Assembly: GCF_002246015.1 (NCBI RefSeq)
Contig: NZ_NOLJ01000004.1
Location: 415,833-479,832 of the forward strand
From: Nostoc sp. 'Peltigera membranacea cyanobiont' 210A
Lineage (GTDB): Bacteria; Cyanobacteriota; Cyanobacteriia; Cyanobacteriales; Nostocaceae
Direction of reading: 5' to 3'
Length of the DNA stretch: 64,000 nt
Made by a program: the position numbers and the translations under genes. Below, piece after piece: positions 27,310 through 36,182 of the stretch (position 1 is the stretch's first letter; each line of letters opens with the position of its first letter). A model generated the notes under the pieces. It saw only the letters and a list, made by a program, of their open reading frames with translations, was not told the DNA's origin and searched no databases.

Positions 27310-29304
27310 ATGAAGCAGAAAGTACATTCGGAATCTTCAGATTGTTGCAGTTGTGAACATGAGCATCACGAGAATCATAACCATGTTCATAATTACAATC
27401 ATGATGAGAATCATAACCATGACCACAATCACGAACACGGTGGAGAATTCAATCTCAAAAATGAGATATTGCCTTTGGTAGCAATTTTAAGTTTATATGC
27501 ACCTGGTGTAATTTTTGAAAATCAATTACACAATACATTCTACTCAATAGGAGAATATCTGCTTTTCATTCCTGCTTATTTATTAAGTGGATGGAGTGTT
27601 TTAAAAACTGCTGGACGCAATATAGTTAGAGGTAGAATATTTGATGAAACGTTTTTAATGACAGTAGCGACATTAGGGGCGATCGCAATTCATAAATTAC
27701 CCGAAGCTGTCGGAGTTATGTTATTTTATAAAATTGGAGAATTGTTCCAAGATATTGCGATCAGTCGCTCCCGTAATTCCATCAAATCATTATTGGAAAT
27801 CCGCCCGGACTATGCAAATATCCAAATAGAGGGAGAACTGAAAAAAGTATCGTCAGAAACAGTAAAAATTGGCGATATTATCGTTGTCAAGCCTGGAGAA
27901 AAGATTCCCTTAGATGGCGAAATTATAGATGGTAATTCGCAAGTTGATACATCTGCATTAACTGGAGAATCTGTACCACGCACGGTAAGAATTGGAGAAA
28001 CAGTTTTCGCTGGGACGATCAATAAAATAGGTGCGCTAGTCATTAGAGTCACAAAACTATTTGATGAATCTTCCATTGCCAAGATTTTAGACTTGGTGCA
28101 AAATGCCAAAAGTAAAAAAGCAGCAACAGAAAAATTTATTACTAAATTTGCCCGATATTATACACCAATCGTAGTTTTTACATCTCTTGCAGTTGCAATA
28201 TTACCTCCTTTATTCATTTCGGGTGCAACTTCTTCTGAATGGATTTATCGCGCCCTAATTTTACTAGTTATCTCCTGTCCGTGTGGACTCGTTATTAGTA
28301 TTCCATTAGGTTACTTTGGAGGTGTGGGAGGTGCAGCTAAACGTGGTATTTTGGTTAAAGGCTCTACTTTTTTAGATACTTTAAATGCAGTTAATACAGT
28401 TGTTTTTGATAAAACTGGAACGTTAACGAAAGGGGTATTCAAAGTAGTAGAAATAGTCCCATTGAATGGCTGGGATGAACAAGAACTGCTGCTATTAGCT
28501 GCCAAAGTAGAATCGCACTCAAATCATCCCATCGCTCAATCTATCTGCAAGGCTTATGGTGGAAAAATCGATGAATTTGAGATCAGAGATTATGAAGAAA
28601 TAGCAGGCTATGGAATTCGAGCCAAGATTGAAAATAGGGTAGTAATAGCGGGAAGCGATCGCCTATTGCATAGAGAGAAGATTTCTCACGATAATTGCCA
28701 GTTAGAAGGAACAGTGATTCATCTCGCAGTGGATGATATTTACGCTGGATATATTGTGATTGCCGATGAACTCAAAGAAGATGCAAGACTTGCTATTCAA
28801 GCACTCAAACGAATGGGTGTAGAGAGAACAGTAATGTTGACAGGAGATAATCAAGCGATCGCTTCGCGAATTGCTGAACAGCTTGGCATAGATACCTACG
28901 AAGCAGAGTTATTACCTGAAGAAAAAGTTAATGCCATTGAGAAGTTACTCAGCACCGCCGGTAAGCATGGTAAAGTTGCCTTTGTTGGGGATGGAATTAA
29001 TGATGCACCAGTGATTGCTAGAGCAGATGTTGGTATGGCAATGGGTGGATTAGGCTCAGATGCAGCGATAGAAACTGCCGATATTGTGATCGTGACAGAT
29101 GCACCATCCAAAGTTGCAGAAGCAATCCAAATCGCCAGAAAAACTCGCACAATTGTTTGGCAAAATATTGGGTTTGCTTTAGCAATTAAAGGTTTATTTA
29201 TTGGATTGGGTATTTTCGGGATAGCGACAATGTGGGAAGCTGTCTTTGCTGATGTTGGAGTAGCAATGCTGGCAATTCTAAATGCAACTAGAGCGATGAA
29301 ATAA
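27310..29304 (+). CDS. Heavy-metal P-type ATPase, Zn/Cd type, with His-rich N-terminus
   Basis: A 664-aa P1B-type pump. The first ~45 residues are a His/Asn-rich metal-binding tail (DCCSCEHEHHENHNHVHN and further HNH repeats); there is no ferredoxin-like HMA domain. The membrane metal site is SCPCGLV (Cys323-Pro-Cys325), the phosphorylation site DKTGTLTKG (Asp367), followed by NHPIAQ, MLTGDNQAIA and [13 protein letters not shown] with a poly-His tail suggests Zn2+/Cd2+/Pb2+ export similar to cyanobacterial ZiaA/AztA types rather than copper. TGES (SALTGESVPR) is present, so it should be active. No ArsR-family repressor gene is adjacent. Confidence 0.92.
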   Translation: MKQKVHSESSDCCSCEHEHHENHNHVHNYNHDENHNHDHNHEHGGEFNLKNEILPLVAILSLYAPGVIFENQLHNTFYSIGEYLLFIPAYLLSGWSVLKTAGRNIVRGRIFDETFLMTVATLGAIAIHKLPEAVGVMLFYKIGELFQDIAISRSRNSIKSLLEIRPDYANIQIEGELKKVSSETVKIGDIIVVKPGEKIPLDGEIIDGNSQVDTSALTGESVPRTVRIGETVFAGTINKIGALVIRVTKLFDESSIAKILDLVQNAKSKKAATEKFITKFARYYTPIVVFTSLAVAILPPLFISGATSSEWIYRALILLVISCPCGLVISIPLGYFGGVGGAAKRGILVKGSTFLDTLNAVNTVVFDKTGTLTKGVFKVVEIVPLNGWDEQELLLLAAKVESHSNHPIAQSICKAYGGKIDEFEIRDYEEIAGYGIRAKIENRVVIAGSDRLLHREKISHDNCQLEGTVIHLAVDDIYAGYIVIADELKEDARLAIQALKRMGVERTVMLTGDNQAIASRIAEQLGIDTYEAELLPEEKVNAIEKLLSTAGKHGKVAFVGDGINDAPVIARADVGMAMGGLGSDAAIETADIVIVTDAPSKVAEAIQIARKTRTIVWQNIGFALAIKGLFIGLGIFGIATMWEAVFADVGVAMLAILNATRAMK

Positions 29305-29399
29305 AATTTTGGGAAAATTGGGAATCTGTAATTGGAAAATTGTAGTAGTTAAACTATGAGTACTTCTCACTCATATTCTGCTACCCAATAATAGAACCT

Positions 29400-30128
29400 A
29401 TGAATTCATCAATCAAAGGGATTGCTACAGCTACTTTAGCTTTACTGCTAAACTATTCAGCAAACCCAGCCTTTGCACTACCCCAGAAAATCAATCATCC
29501 AGTTACTATTGCTAAATCGCAACCCTTAAAAGATGCCTTAATTGTTCCTGGGGAAAGAGTCGGCCCGATAACACGCACAACCACCAAGCAGGATTTAGTC
29601 AAACTGTTTGGTGCATCCCGCCTCGTTGATAAAACTATCTCTGGTGCTGAAGGAATAGGTAGTTTTGCAGCTACTCAGTTAAATCTAAATCAGGGGCGAT
29701 CGCTGCTAGTAGTTTGGAGTGATAATACTCGTACCAAACCTCTAGATGTGCGTAATCTGGGTTCAGCTTGGAAAACCCGCGAAGGTATTGGTGTTGGAAC
29801 CCCATTAAGCGAATTACGTAAGAAGTTAGGTAACTTTAAACTCTATGGATTGGGGTGGGATTACGGCGGTACTATCTTGTTGGATAGTAGTAAATTATCC
29901 CGTTATCAAGGCAAACTCATTTTACGAGTAGATACGGCTCCCAATGCTTCTGAAAAGTTCCCCAATGACTACCAATCAGTGTCTGGGGATGCTACTTTTT
30001 CTTCCAGCAATGCCCACTGGAAACCTTTGGGAATTAGCGCTCTTCCATCACTCTCATCAAGCAATAATCGAAGCAGAAAACTGAAACTATCACCCAATCA
30101 AGGTTTGAGGCTTTATTTTCTAATATAA
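29400..30128 (+). CDS. Secreted protein of unknown function (242 aa)
   Basis: A signal peptide (MNSSIKGIATATLALLLNYS to AFALPQ) precedes a mature domain with ITRTTTKQDLVKLFGASRLVD, SLLVVWSDNTRTKPLDVRNL, GVGTPLSELRKKLGNFKLYGLGWDYGGTILL. I do not recognise a named family; the Lys-Leu-Phe-Gly segments resemble small repeated units of periplasmic proteins. The last ~35 residues (SSSNNRSRKLKLSPNQGLRLYFLI) look unlike the rest and may reflect a frameshift at the 3' end. It lies 95 bp after the metal ATPase on the same strand, so co-transcription is possible. Confidence 0.7.
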   Translation: MNSSIKGIATATLALLLNYSANPAFALPQKINHPVTIAKSQPLKDALIVPGERVGPITRTTTKQDLVKLFGASRLVDKTISGAEGIGSFAATQLNLNQGRSLLVVWSDNTRTKPLDVRNLGSAWKTREGIGVGTPLSELRKKLGNFKLYGLGWDYGGTILLDSSKLSRYQGKLILRVDTAPNASEKFPNDYQSVSGDATFSSSNAHWKPLGISALPSLSSSNNRSRKLKLSPNQGLRLYFLI

Positions 30129-30323
30129 ATTCAAAAATCTAGCTAAAACCTGAAAACCGAAGTCTCGTAAGCCTTGCAGCGATTGCTTTTCACAAGACTG
30201 ATGGAAGAGCGTTAGGCTTGCAGAAATTATCGTTGTATTGAATTCAAGTGAGTAGTGGTATGTTAAACATCAGTTTGCTTGCTAGTGCTTATAGTAACTA
30301 TGAAGACAACGTTCTCATACTGA

Positions 30324-30443
30324 GTCTTTGAGGCTGATAAAGCAGTCAAGTTTCAATTAGAACAGCAACTTCTTGATGAAAAGACAAAACTGGCACATCT
30401 TAACGATGAACTGGAGAAACTTGAGTCTGCATTACAATCATGA
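30324..30443 (+). pseudogene. 3' fragment of a coiled-coil protein gene
   Basis: An open stretch between stops encodes VFEADKAVKFQLEQQL, then LDEKTKLAHLNDELEKLESA and a TGA. The heptad pattern and codon choice look coding, but no start codon or upstream part exists in frame. Probably the tail of a decayed gene. Confidence 0.35.
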
Positions 30444-30600
30444 GACTTATGTAAATATACAGTTATTTCGTCCATATAAATCAGGATTTACTCACCTAGA
30501 AACAAGGAAAATAGAGATATTCATTTAATTGGTGTTTGTTTATACTATTTCAATTTTTTGTAATCGTTATACTCATAACTTAGGTTCTACCTGGGAATTA

Positions 30601-30626
30601 GGAAGTGGCTTTGCCACTTCTTTTTA
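30601..30626 (+). terminator. Rho-independent terminator, possibly of a short transcript
   Basis: GAAGTGGC, loop TTT, GCCACTTC, then TTTTTATTTA. A TATACT box at 30568-30573 lies upstream, so a transcript of about 45-50 nt is possible; otherwise this is a distal terminator for the gene ending at 30128. Confidence 0.65.
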
Positions 30627-30872
30627 TTTATCTATTAGTCCAGTAAAAAATCGATTAAAAGTTAAAAGTAACTTTGTTGAACTTTTAACCTTTATTAATT
30701 GTTATACTATTTCACAAAATATCTGCTAGACATACATTGGTAGAGGCGTACATCTATACACCTCTACAAACGATTCATTTCTTGCAAAGATTGTTGACAA
30801 TAGTTATGATGATATCGTGTGTGTTTAATTGGCCAAGCAGTCTGAGAGAATTTTGGTCATACAGACATGATG

Positions 30873-31961
30873 TTAGTCATTACTCATTGTATCTTCCCAT
30901 CTCTCACGTCTGGGCTTGCTCTCCACATCGCGCGATCGCATTTCTTTCCAAGTCCCCCACATTAGGGATTGCTGTTTTTCAACATGGTTAATAAACTGCA
31001 TAATTGAGTGATCTGCTTTGATGGGAGTTTTCAAATCAAACTGAATTGTTTGAAGAATCTTGATGTCACCCATGAGAAAGTACTTAGCTGTAATCTTAGT
31101 CAGCCATAGCACAACTCGATTACATAGCCAACCAAAAATTCCTTTACGTTTTTTAGTCATCAACAGAACTTGGCCTTCAGTTTTTCCCCCTTCGTGGAGG
31201 CGAACTGCAACCATCATGTGGACATGGAAGAAATCAGGGCCAATTGTCACAATGCCAATGCTACCGTACCAATAGCAAATGCTGTAAGTTATGACATTTT
31301 TGTAGAAAATACGGATGAGCTTAATCAAAAAGAAATTGTCTTTGATGGGTGTAGTATTACTGAAGATAATCGCATTCTCGTTAAGTTCGTGTCTTTCAAA
31401 AATAATTTCTAGTGGCAATTTGTGAACTGTATTGAGGTGTTGAGCATCAATCGCATTAATCATCACCACATTGGGATGACAGTTCAGCAAGAAGTGGGAA
31501 TGGATGGCGACATCACACTCTTTTTGTTCTAACTCTGGAACAAAAGGTAGAGGTTGCTGTGGTATTTCTCCAGTCCAAACCCAAATCATCCCATATTTTT
31601 CAGCAGTGGGCCAAGTTTGTAACTTTAAGGAAGGTGGTACATCTAAACATGGGATATCAATACACATCCCCTCAGCATCAAACTTCCAGTGGTGGAAAAA
31701 ACAACGTAGTGCATTACCCTCAACTTTGCCTTCAGCAAGATGAGCGCCCATGTGTGGACAGTAGGCATCAAAGGTAACTACTCTTTTGTCTTTACCACGG
31801 TAAATTACTAATTCTCTACCCAAAATCGTGACAGGCTTTACTTCACCCACCCGCAGATTTTGAGAAGGTATTACCCAATACCATCCCTCAATAAAACGCT
31901 CTGGATTATTGAAAATTTTAGGTTTACGGATTGAGCTAGAAGTCTGCGAGTTGAGATTCAT
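30873..31961 (-). CDS. Rieske non-heme iron oxygenase alpha-subunit-like protein
   Basis: A 362-aa protein. An N-terminal Rieske [2Fe-2S] domain has CPHMGAHL and CFFHHWKF (Cys-x-His, then Cys-x2-His). The catalytic mononuclear iron site is NAIDAQHLNTVH (Asp-x2-His-x4-His) near residue 175. This is the ring-hydroxylating or pheophorbide/choline-monooxygenase-like superfamily; the substrate is unknown. The C-terminus ends in a basic and acidic tail (SKPRRERWEDTMSND). It is divergent from the MerR gene, with a 345-bp AT-rich spacer. A 15-bp palindrome sits 10 bp upstream of its start. Confidence 0.85.
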   Translation of the reverse strand: MNLNSQTSSSIRKPKIFNNPERFIEGWYWVIPSQNLRVGEVKPVTILGRELVIYRGKDKRVVTFDAYCPHMGAHLAEGKVEGNALRCFFHHWKFDAEGMCIDIPCLDVPPSLKLQTWPTAEKYGMIWVWTGEIPQQPLPFVPELEQKECDVAIHSHFLLNCHPNVVMINAIDAQHLNTVHKLPLEIIFERHELNENAIIFSNTTPIKDNFFLIKLIRIFYKNVITYSICYWYGSIGIVTIGPDFFHVHMMVAVRLHEGGKTEGQVLLMTKKRKGIFGWLCNRVVLWLTKITAKYFLMGDIKILQTIQFDLKTPIKADHSIMQFINHVEKQQSLMWGTWKEMRSRDVESKPRRERWEDTMSND

Positions 31962-31970
31962 TTTTATGGT

Positions 31971-31985
31971 TTCACTTGAAGTGAA
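31971..31985. promoter_or_regulatory. Candidate operator, palindrome TTCACTTGAAGTGAA
   Basis: A perfect 15-bp palindrome immediately upstream of the Rieske gene start (31961). It shares ACTTCAAGTGAA with the inverted repeat upstream of the secreted-protein gene at 26519-26543. A regulator binding within the leader would repress; which protein binds is unknown. The remaining spacer to 32307 is AT-rich and otherwise featureless. Confidence 0.4.
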
Positions 31986-32307
31986 GCAGTTGATCTAGAA
32001 GTAACATGGAAACTTCAAAAAAACAGTTACTTTCAGTACCATGAGAAACAGCTACCAAATAAATGGATAAAAATCATCATGTAAAATATTGATCAAATAT
32101 TATTAAAATTGTCAAAATTATGCCAATATAATATCAGCTAAATTCTAAATATCCATTTACAATAGATATTTGAAAATTTGAAACTTAGTAAAATCTCTAC
32201 TTAGATAAAAATTGCTAATACGGATGCCAATATTTGGCTTAACTCGAAAACCACTTAATATTTAAGAAAATATGTAATAATAATTACAAGAGTTGGGAAA
32301 AACTATC

Positions 32308-32733
32308 ATGTTAACTCAAGAGAAAAAACTACTTTTAATTGGTCAGGTAACAGATTTAACTGGAATACCCATCAGGACAATTCGTTATTACGAGAGTTTA
32401 GGTTTAATCAATTCATTGAGACGAACAGAGGGAGGCTTTCGCCAGTTTTCATTGGATGTGCTAACTCGTCTAGCATTCATTAAAAGGGCGCAAAATCTTG
32501 GTCTTAGTCTAGAAGAGATTGGCAATATTCTTCAGGTTTATGACCAAGGGCTAACTCCTTGTGGTGAAATCAAAGAAAAACTTGAAGAGAAGGTATTGCA
32601 GATCGATCGCCAAATCGATCAACTGTTAACTTTACGCTCTGAAATCAAGGGATTACTTTCAGGCTGGAAGAATATCAGCGACCATCATGAGAAGACAATT
32701 TGTCCGATTATTCAAAACACCTCTCAGGATTGA
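32308..32733 (+). CDS. MerR-family metal-responsive transcriptional regulator
   Basis: A 141-aa activator. The winged helix-turn-helix (IGQVTDLTGIPIRTIRYYES, GFRQFSLDVLTRLAFIKRAQ) is followed by a dimerisation helix. Candidate metal ligands are Cys85 (LTPCGEI, aligning with MerR Cys82 and ZntR Cys79) and Cys132 (ICPII, aligning with MerR Cys126), plus His126/His127. The middle MerR cysteine is replaced (LLSGWK). A Cys at the first position is typical of sensors for divalent metals rather than Cu+. I use the ATG at 32308; a TTG at 32293 is in frame. It is convergent with the copper cluster and is the best candidate to act at the dyad promoter 35760-35792. Confidence 0.88.
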   Translation: MLTQEKKLLLIGQVTDLTGIPIRTIRYYESLGLINSLRRTEGGFRQFSLDVLTRLAFIKRAQNLGLSLEEIGNILQVYDQGLTPCGEIKEKLEEKVLQIDRQIDQLLTLRSEIKGLLSGWKNISDHHEKTICPIIQNTSQD

Positions 32734-32739
32734 CACTAA

Positions 32740-32967
32740 TCAGGAATCAGGACTTTTATAGAGAAGAAACCACCACAACTCTAGTCCAATTAAGGCTAAA
32801 CCTGCGATCGCAACACCAACTTTCAAGCCCAAAGGTTGCTCAATGCGTTGAAATTGACTGCTTTGCTCTGATGAATGGGCTGGCATTTCTGCTAATGCTA
32901 CGCCTGATGTACCAGTGAGCAGCACTAAAGCTGTAAGGCTTCCCCAAAGCGTTTTTTGACTGAACAT
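32740..32967 (-). CDS. Small membrane/periplasmic protein at the end of the copper cluster (75 aa)
   Basis: A signal peptide (MFSQKTLWGSLTALVLLTG to GVALAEM), a short polar stretch (PAHSSEQSSQFQRIEQ) and one transmembrane helix (VGVAIAGLALIGLELWWFLL) with a lysine end. It starts 20 bp after the copA stop on the same strand and ends 7 bp from the convergent MerR stop. Position suggests a role in copper handling; the family is unknown to me and only one Met/His pair could bind metal. Confidence 0.7.
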   Translation of the reverse strand: MFSQKTLWGSLTALVLLTGTSGVALAEMPAHSSEQSSQFQRIEQPLGLKVGVAIAGLALIGLELWWFLLYKSPDS

Positions 32968-32986
32968 TTCCTAATTTATCCTGAAA

Positions 32987-35334
32987 TTATGAGATAGTTT
33001 TTGGTTGAAAGTTACGCAATCTCAGGGCATTGCTAACAACAGAAAGTGAAGAAAGAGCCATCGCTGCTCCGGCAATAATTGGATTGAGCAACCAACCAAA
33101 GATGGGGAACAAAATTCCCGCCGCAATGGGAATACCAATGACATTGTAAATAAAGGCAAAGAAGAGATTTTGCTTGATATTGTTGATGGTGGCGCGGCTA
33201 AGTTGAATTGCTGTAACAATTCCTTGCAAATCTCCAGAAATTAAGGTGATATCGCTAGCTGCGATCGCTACATCTGTTCCCGTACCAATAGCAATTCCGA
33301 CATCAGCCTGTGCTAGCGCTGGCGCATCATTTATCCCATCACCTACCATTGCAACAATTGAGTGTTGAGTTTTGAGTGAAAATTTACGAGAATTCTCTCC
33401 CCTTACTCCTCTGCTCCTCTGCTCCTCTGCTCCTCTGCCCCTCTGCCCCTCTGCTCCCCTTGCAAAGATAGGATAATCGCCGCCTTCTGATCTGGACGCA
33501 CTTCGGCAAAGATTTGCTGGATGCCAACTTGTCTTGCGATCGCATCAGCAGTTTTACGATTATCTCCGGTAAGCATTACTACTTCTAAACCTAACTTTTG
33601 TAAGGCTTTCACCACTGCTGCTGACGAAGGTTTTAGGGCATCGGCAATACCCATAATTCCTTGTAGTTCGCCATCTACAGCAATCAAAATGACTGTTTTA
33701 CCAGCCGCTTCCCAGGTATCTTTATATTGCTGGAGACTCATGGTGTTAATCCCAAGTTCTGTTAACCAGCGTTGTGTACCAATTTGCACAAGCTGATTTG
33801 AAACAATTGCTTGGACACCACTACCTGCGATCGCCTGAAAGTTCTTTGCCTCTGTTAAACTCACTTCTTGAGACTGGGCGTATTTCACCACCGCTTCAGC
33901 TAAAGGATGCTCAGAATTGCGTTCTACCGTTGCTGCTAATTGCAAAAGCTGGATTTCATTACCATTAGCTGTGCCGTTGACAGTTACAAAGTCTGTAACC
34001 GTAGGTTTACCCTGAGTTAAAGTGCCAGTTTTATCTAAAACGATGGTTTGAATTTTGTGCGCTAGTTCTAAGCTATCAGCGCCTTTAATCAAGATGCCAT
34101 TTTCCGCACCTTTGCCCGTCCCCACCATTACAGAAGTGGGAGTAGCTAAACCCAAAGCACAAGGACAAGCGATAATCAGTACACCTACCGTTGTCATTGT
34201 GGCTAGGGTCAGGTTGCCAGTGAAGCTAAACCATATTACGAAAGTGGCGATCGCAACGCCAATCACAGCTGGTACAAACCATCCTGTGACTCGATCTGCC
34301 AAGCGCTGAATTGGTGCTTTAGAACCTTGGGCTTGTTGCACTAGTTTGACAATTTGAGCCAAAAATGTATCATTTCCGACTCGTGTCACCCGAAACTGAA
34401 ATGCACCCGCACCGTTAATCGTCGCCCCAATTACCTCATCTCCTGACTGCTTTTTGACTGGCAAACTTTCACCAGTCACCATCGCTTCATCTACTGTCGA
34501 AGCGCCTGCAATCACTTCGCCATCTACCGGAATCTTTTCACCAGGACGCACTAAAATCACATCGTTGATTCTGACTTCGGCGATGGGAACATCAATTTCT
34601 CTACCATCACGGATAACTCTGGCATCTCTAGCTTGCAATCCGATGAGTTTGCGGATGGCTTCAGAAGTTTGTCCCCTAGCGCGATTTTCTAACAACCGCC
34701 CCAGCAAAATTAAGGTAATCACAATGGCGGCAACTTCATAATAAATATGAGGTATCAAGCCTTGAGCAATAAAAAATTTTGGGAAAATGGTGACAAATAA
34801 AGAATATAGATACGCTGCACTTGTACCCAAAGCAATCAGCGTGTCCATCGTCGCCGTATGGCGCTTGAGGGATTTCCAACCATTCCGGTAAAAAGATCCA
34901 CCACACCAGAACACGACAGGTGTTGTCAGCACTAACTGCATCCAAGAATTTTGCAGGAAGCTTGGAATTAAGGGTAAGTTCAGCCCAGTCATCATGGGCA
35001 ACGACCCCAAAAGTAGGAAAATGCTGATTACACCTCCCACCAATACCTTGAGAGATAGTTGGCGTTGTAATGCTTGCCTGCTCGCTTTCTCTGCATCATC
35101 TTCTTCAGAGAGCAATTCTTCCTGGAGTGAGTCAGAAGAGTATCCCGCAGATGCGATCGCACTTTGAATTTTCTCTAAACTTGCTAGAGAGCGATCGTAT
35201 TTGATGGTAGCTTGCTCTGCTCCAAAATTAACGTTGCAGTCAATTACCCCAGAAACAGAGCGAATTGCCTTTTCGATGTTGTTGGCGCAAGCGGCACAAC
35301 TCATGCCTCGAAGTTTGAGTGTGAGAGTATCCAT
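32987..35334 (-). pseudogene. copA: Copper-exporting P-type ATPase, frame interrupted by an octamer repeat insertion
   Basis: The gene starts at 35334 with an N-terminal HMA domain ([10 protein letters not shown], Cys13 and Cys16). Then come TGES, the membrane site [33 protein letters not shown] and [13 protein letters not shown], all typical of CopA/PacS Cu+ pumps. After LSLQGE the frame enters an octamer repeat and stops at 33403. The remaining 120 residues ([20 protein letters not shown] through the last two helices) continue intact in another frame to 32987. Removing the 59-bp insertion 33395-33453 restores ...[13 protein letters not shown]... into VAMVGDG. As sequenced the product lacks the hinge GDGINDAP and the last membrane helices. 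It follows the copZ-like gene and precedes the 75-aa gene. Confidence 0.85.
33395..33453. repeat. 59-bp octamer repeat insertion inside copA
   Basis: On the coding strand there are six octamers (two CAGAGGGG, then four CAGAGGAG) followed by TAAGGGGAGAG. The length is 2 modulo 3, so it shifts the frame; the TAA is the current stop. Loss of one octamer, or gain of two, would bring the flanks into frame and move the TAA out of frame. Confidence 0.85.
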
Positions 35335-35336
35335 GT

Positions 35337-35461
35337 TGGGGATTGGGGATTAGGGATTAGGGATTGGGGATTGGGGATTAGGGATTGGGGATTGGGGATT
35401 GGCAATTGGTCATTCTCCCAATACCCAGTCCCCAGTCCCCAGTACCCAGTCCCCAATCCCC
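35337..35461. repeat. Heptamer repeat tracts between copZ and copA
   Basis: GGGGATT/AGGGATT units (35337-35400) are followed by the complementary CCCCAGT/CCCAGTA units (35420-35460), so the tract can form a long hairpin in the copZ-copA transcript and may attenuate copA. Confidence 0.85.
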
Positions 35462-35656
35462 TTAAGCAACTGGATAACCCGCAGCAGCCAACGCTTCCTT
35501 AATAGCTGTTTCTGATGCTTGAGTTTCAACACTGACAAGCTTGGTTGTTGGATCGGCCTGAACGCTAGCATTGGCATCGACTGCTTGAAGTGTTTTGGTA
35601 ATGGTGCTTGCACAAGCAGAACAAGCCATGTTGGGAACTGTGAGTTGGAGAGTCAT
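35462..35656 (-). CDS. copZ: Copper chaperone-like HMA domain protein (64 aa)
   Basis: A single ferredoxin-like heavy-metal-associated domain: [19 protein letters not shown] with metal Cys12 and Cys15, then [19 protein letters not shown]. It resembles CopZ/Atx1, which deliver Cu+ to CopA-type ATPases. The ATG at 35656 fits the family start exactly; an upstream in-frame extension to 35761 is unlikely because it crosses the promoter region. It is first in the minus-strand copper cluster. Confidence 0.88.
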   Translation of the reverse strand: MTLQLTVPNMACSACASTITKTLQAVDANASVQADPTTKLVSVETQASETAIKEALAAAGYPVA

Positions 35657-35759
35657 AGATTTACGGGATAAAATGAACAACTTAGCCAGATCGAGCTGGA
35701 TGACTGAGACGTATCCTTCACACATCAGAAATAACTGGAAAGAGAGTCGCCTTGAATTC

Positions 35760-35792
35760 ATCCTAGACTCTCTAGCCGGCCGGAGAGTCTAG
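35760..35792 (-). promoter_or_regulatory. MerR-type promoter/operator upstream of copZ-copA
   Basis: Perfect 10-bp arms CTAGACTCTC (35763-35772) and GAGAGTCTAG (35783-35792). On the minus strand this reads TAGACT, 20 bases, TAGGAT. A dyad between -35-like and -10-like boxes with a 19-20 bp spacer is diagnostic of MerR-family promoters (compare zntA: TTGACT, 20 bases, TATCCT). The predicted start of transcription is about 100 bp before the copZ ATG. Confidence 0.6.
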
Positions 35793-35996
35793 AGATTTTT
35801 AAAAGTTTTTCGCTAAACTTCAAATTTCTTTACAACTTTGGTTTGACTGAGTAACCATTGCCCATCAAAAATACAACGTACTACAAAATACTTGTCATCC
35901 AAAGTTTCTTAGTTATATGAGCTAAAAGTAGCAATATGGCAACGGCTGATAGCAAATTCGTCAGTTTTATCGCTGGTTGCTTCCCTTTTATACCCT

Positions 35997-36130
35997 AATA
36001 CGGTTCAGTTAAGGCTAAAAACTAAAATTGGCGTAGGTTGGGTTAAGGAACGAAACCCAACATTATCAAGGCTTTGTTAGGTTTCGCTGTTGCTCAACCC
36101 AACCTACTATTCTTCTTACTGAACCGTATT
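35997..36130. mobile_element. MITE-like element with AATACGGTTCAGTTAAG termini
   Basis: The left end AATACGGTTCAGTTAAG (35997-36013) and right end CTTACTGAACCGTATT (36115-36130) are inverted repeats with a one-base gap. Inside is the common GTAGGTTGGGTT/AACCCAACCTAC hairpin. TA at both edges fits an IS630/Tc1-type non-autonomous element; no transposase is present. Confidence 0.65.
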
Positions 36131-36182
36131 GTTCTATACCCCTGGTTGATAAATTGTTGCTATCAGTGAGTGATATCAGCAG

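Larger units (their letters stand above)
30129..30872. other. Spacer with a gene fragment and a terminator
   Basis: About 740 bp with no intact gene. It holds a coiled-coil coding fragment (30324-30443) and a hairpin terminator (30601-30626) preceded by a TATACT box. The rest is AT-rich without visible features. Confidence 0.5.

Noticed and set aside
33395..33453. Programmed ribosomal frameshift as explanation for split copA
   Set aside because: No slippery heptamer with a following structure is evident, and the insertion itself explains the break.
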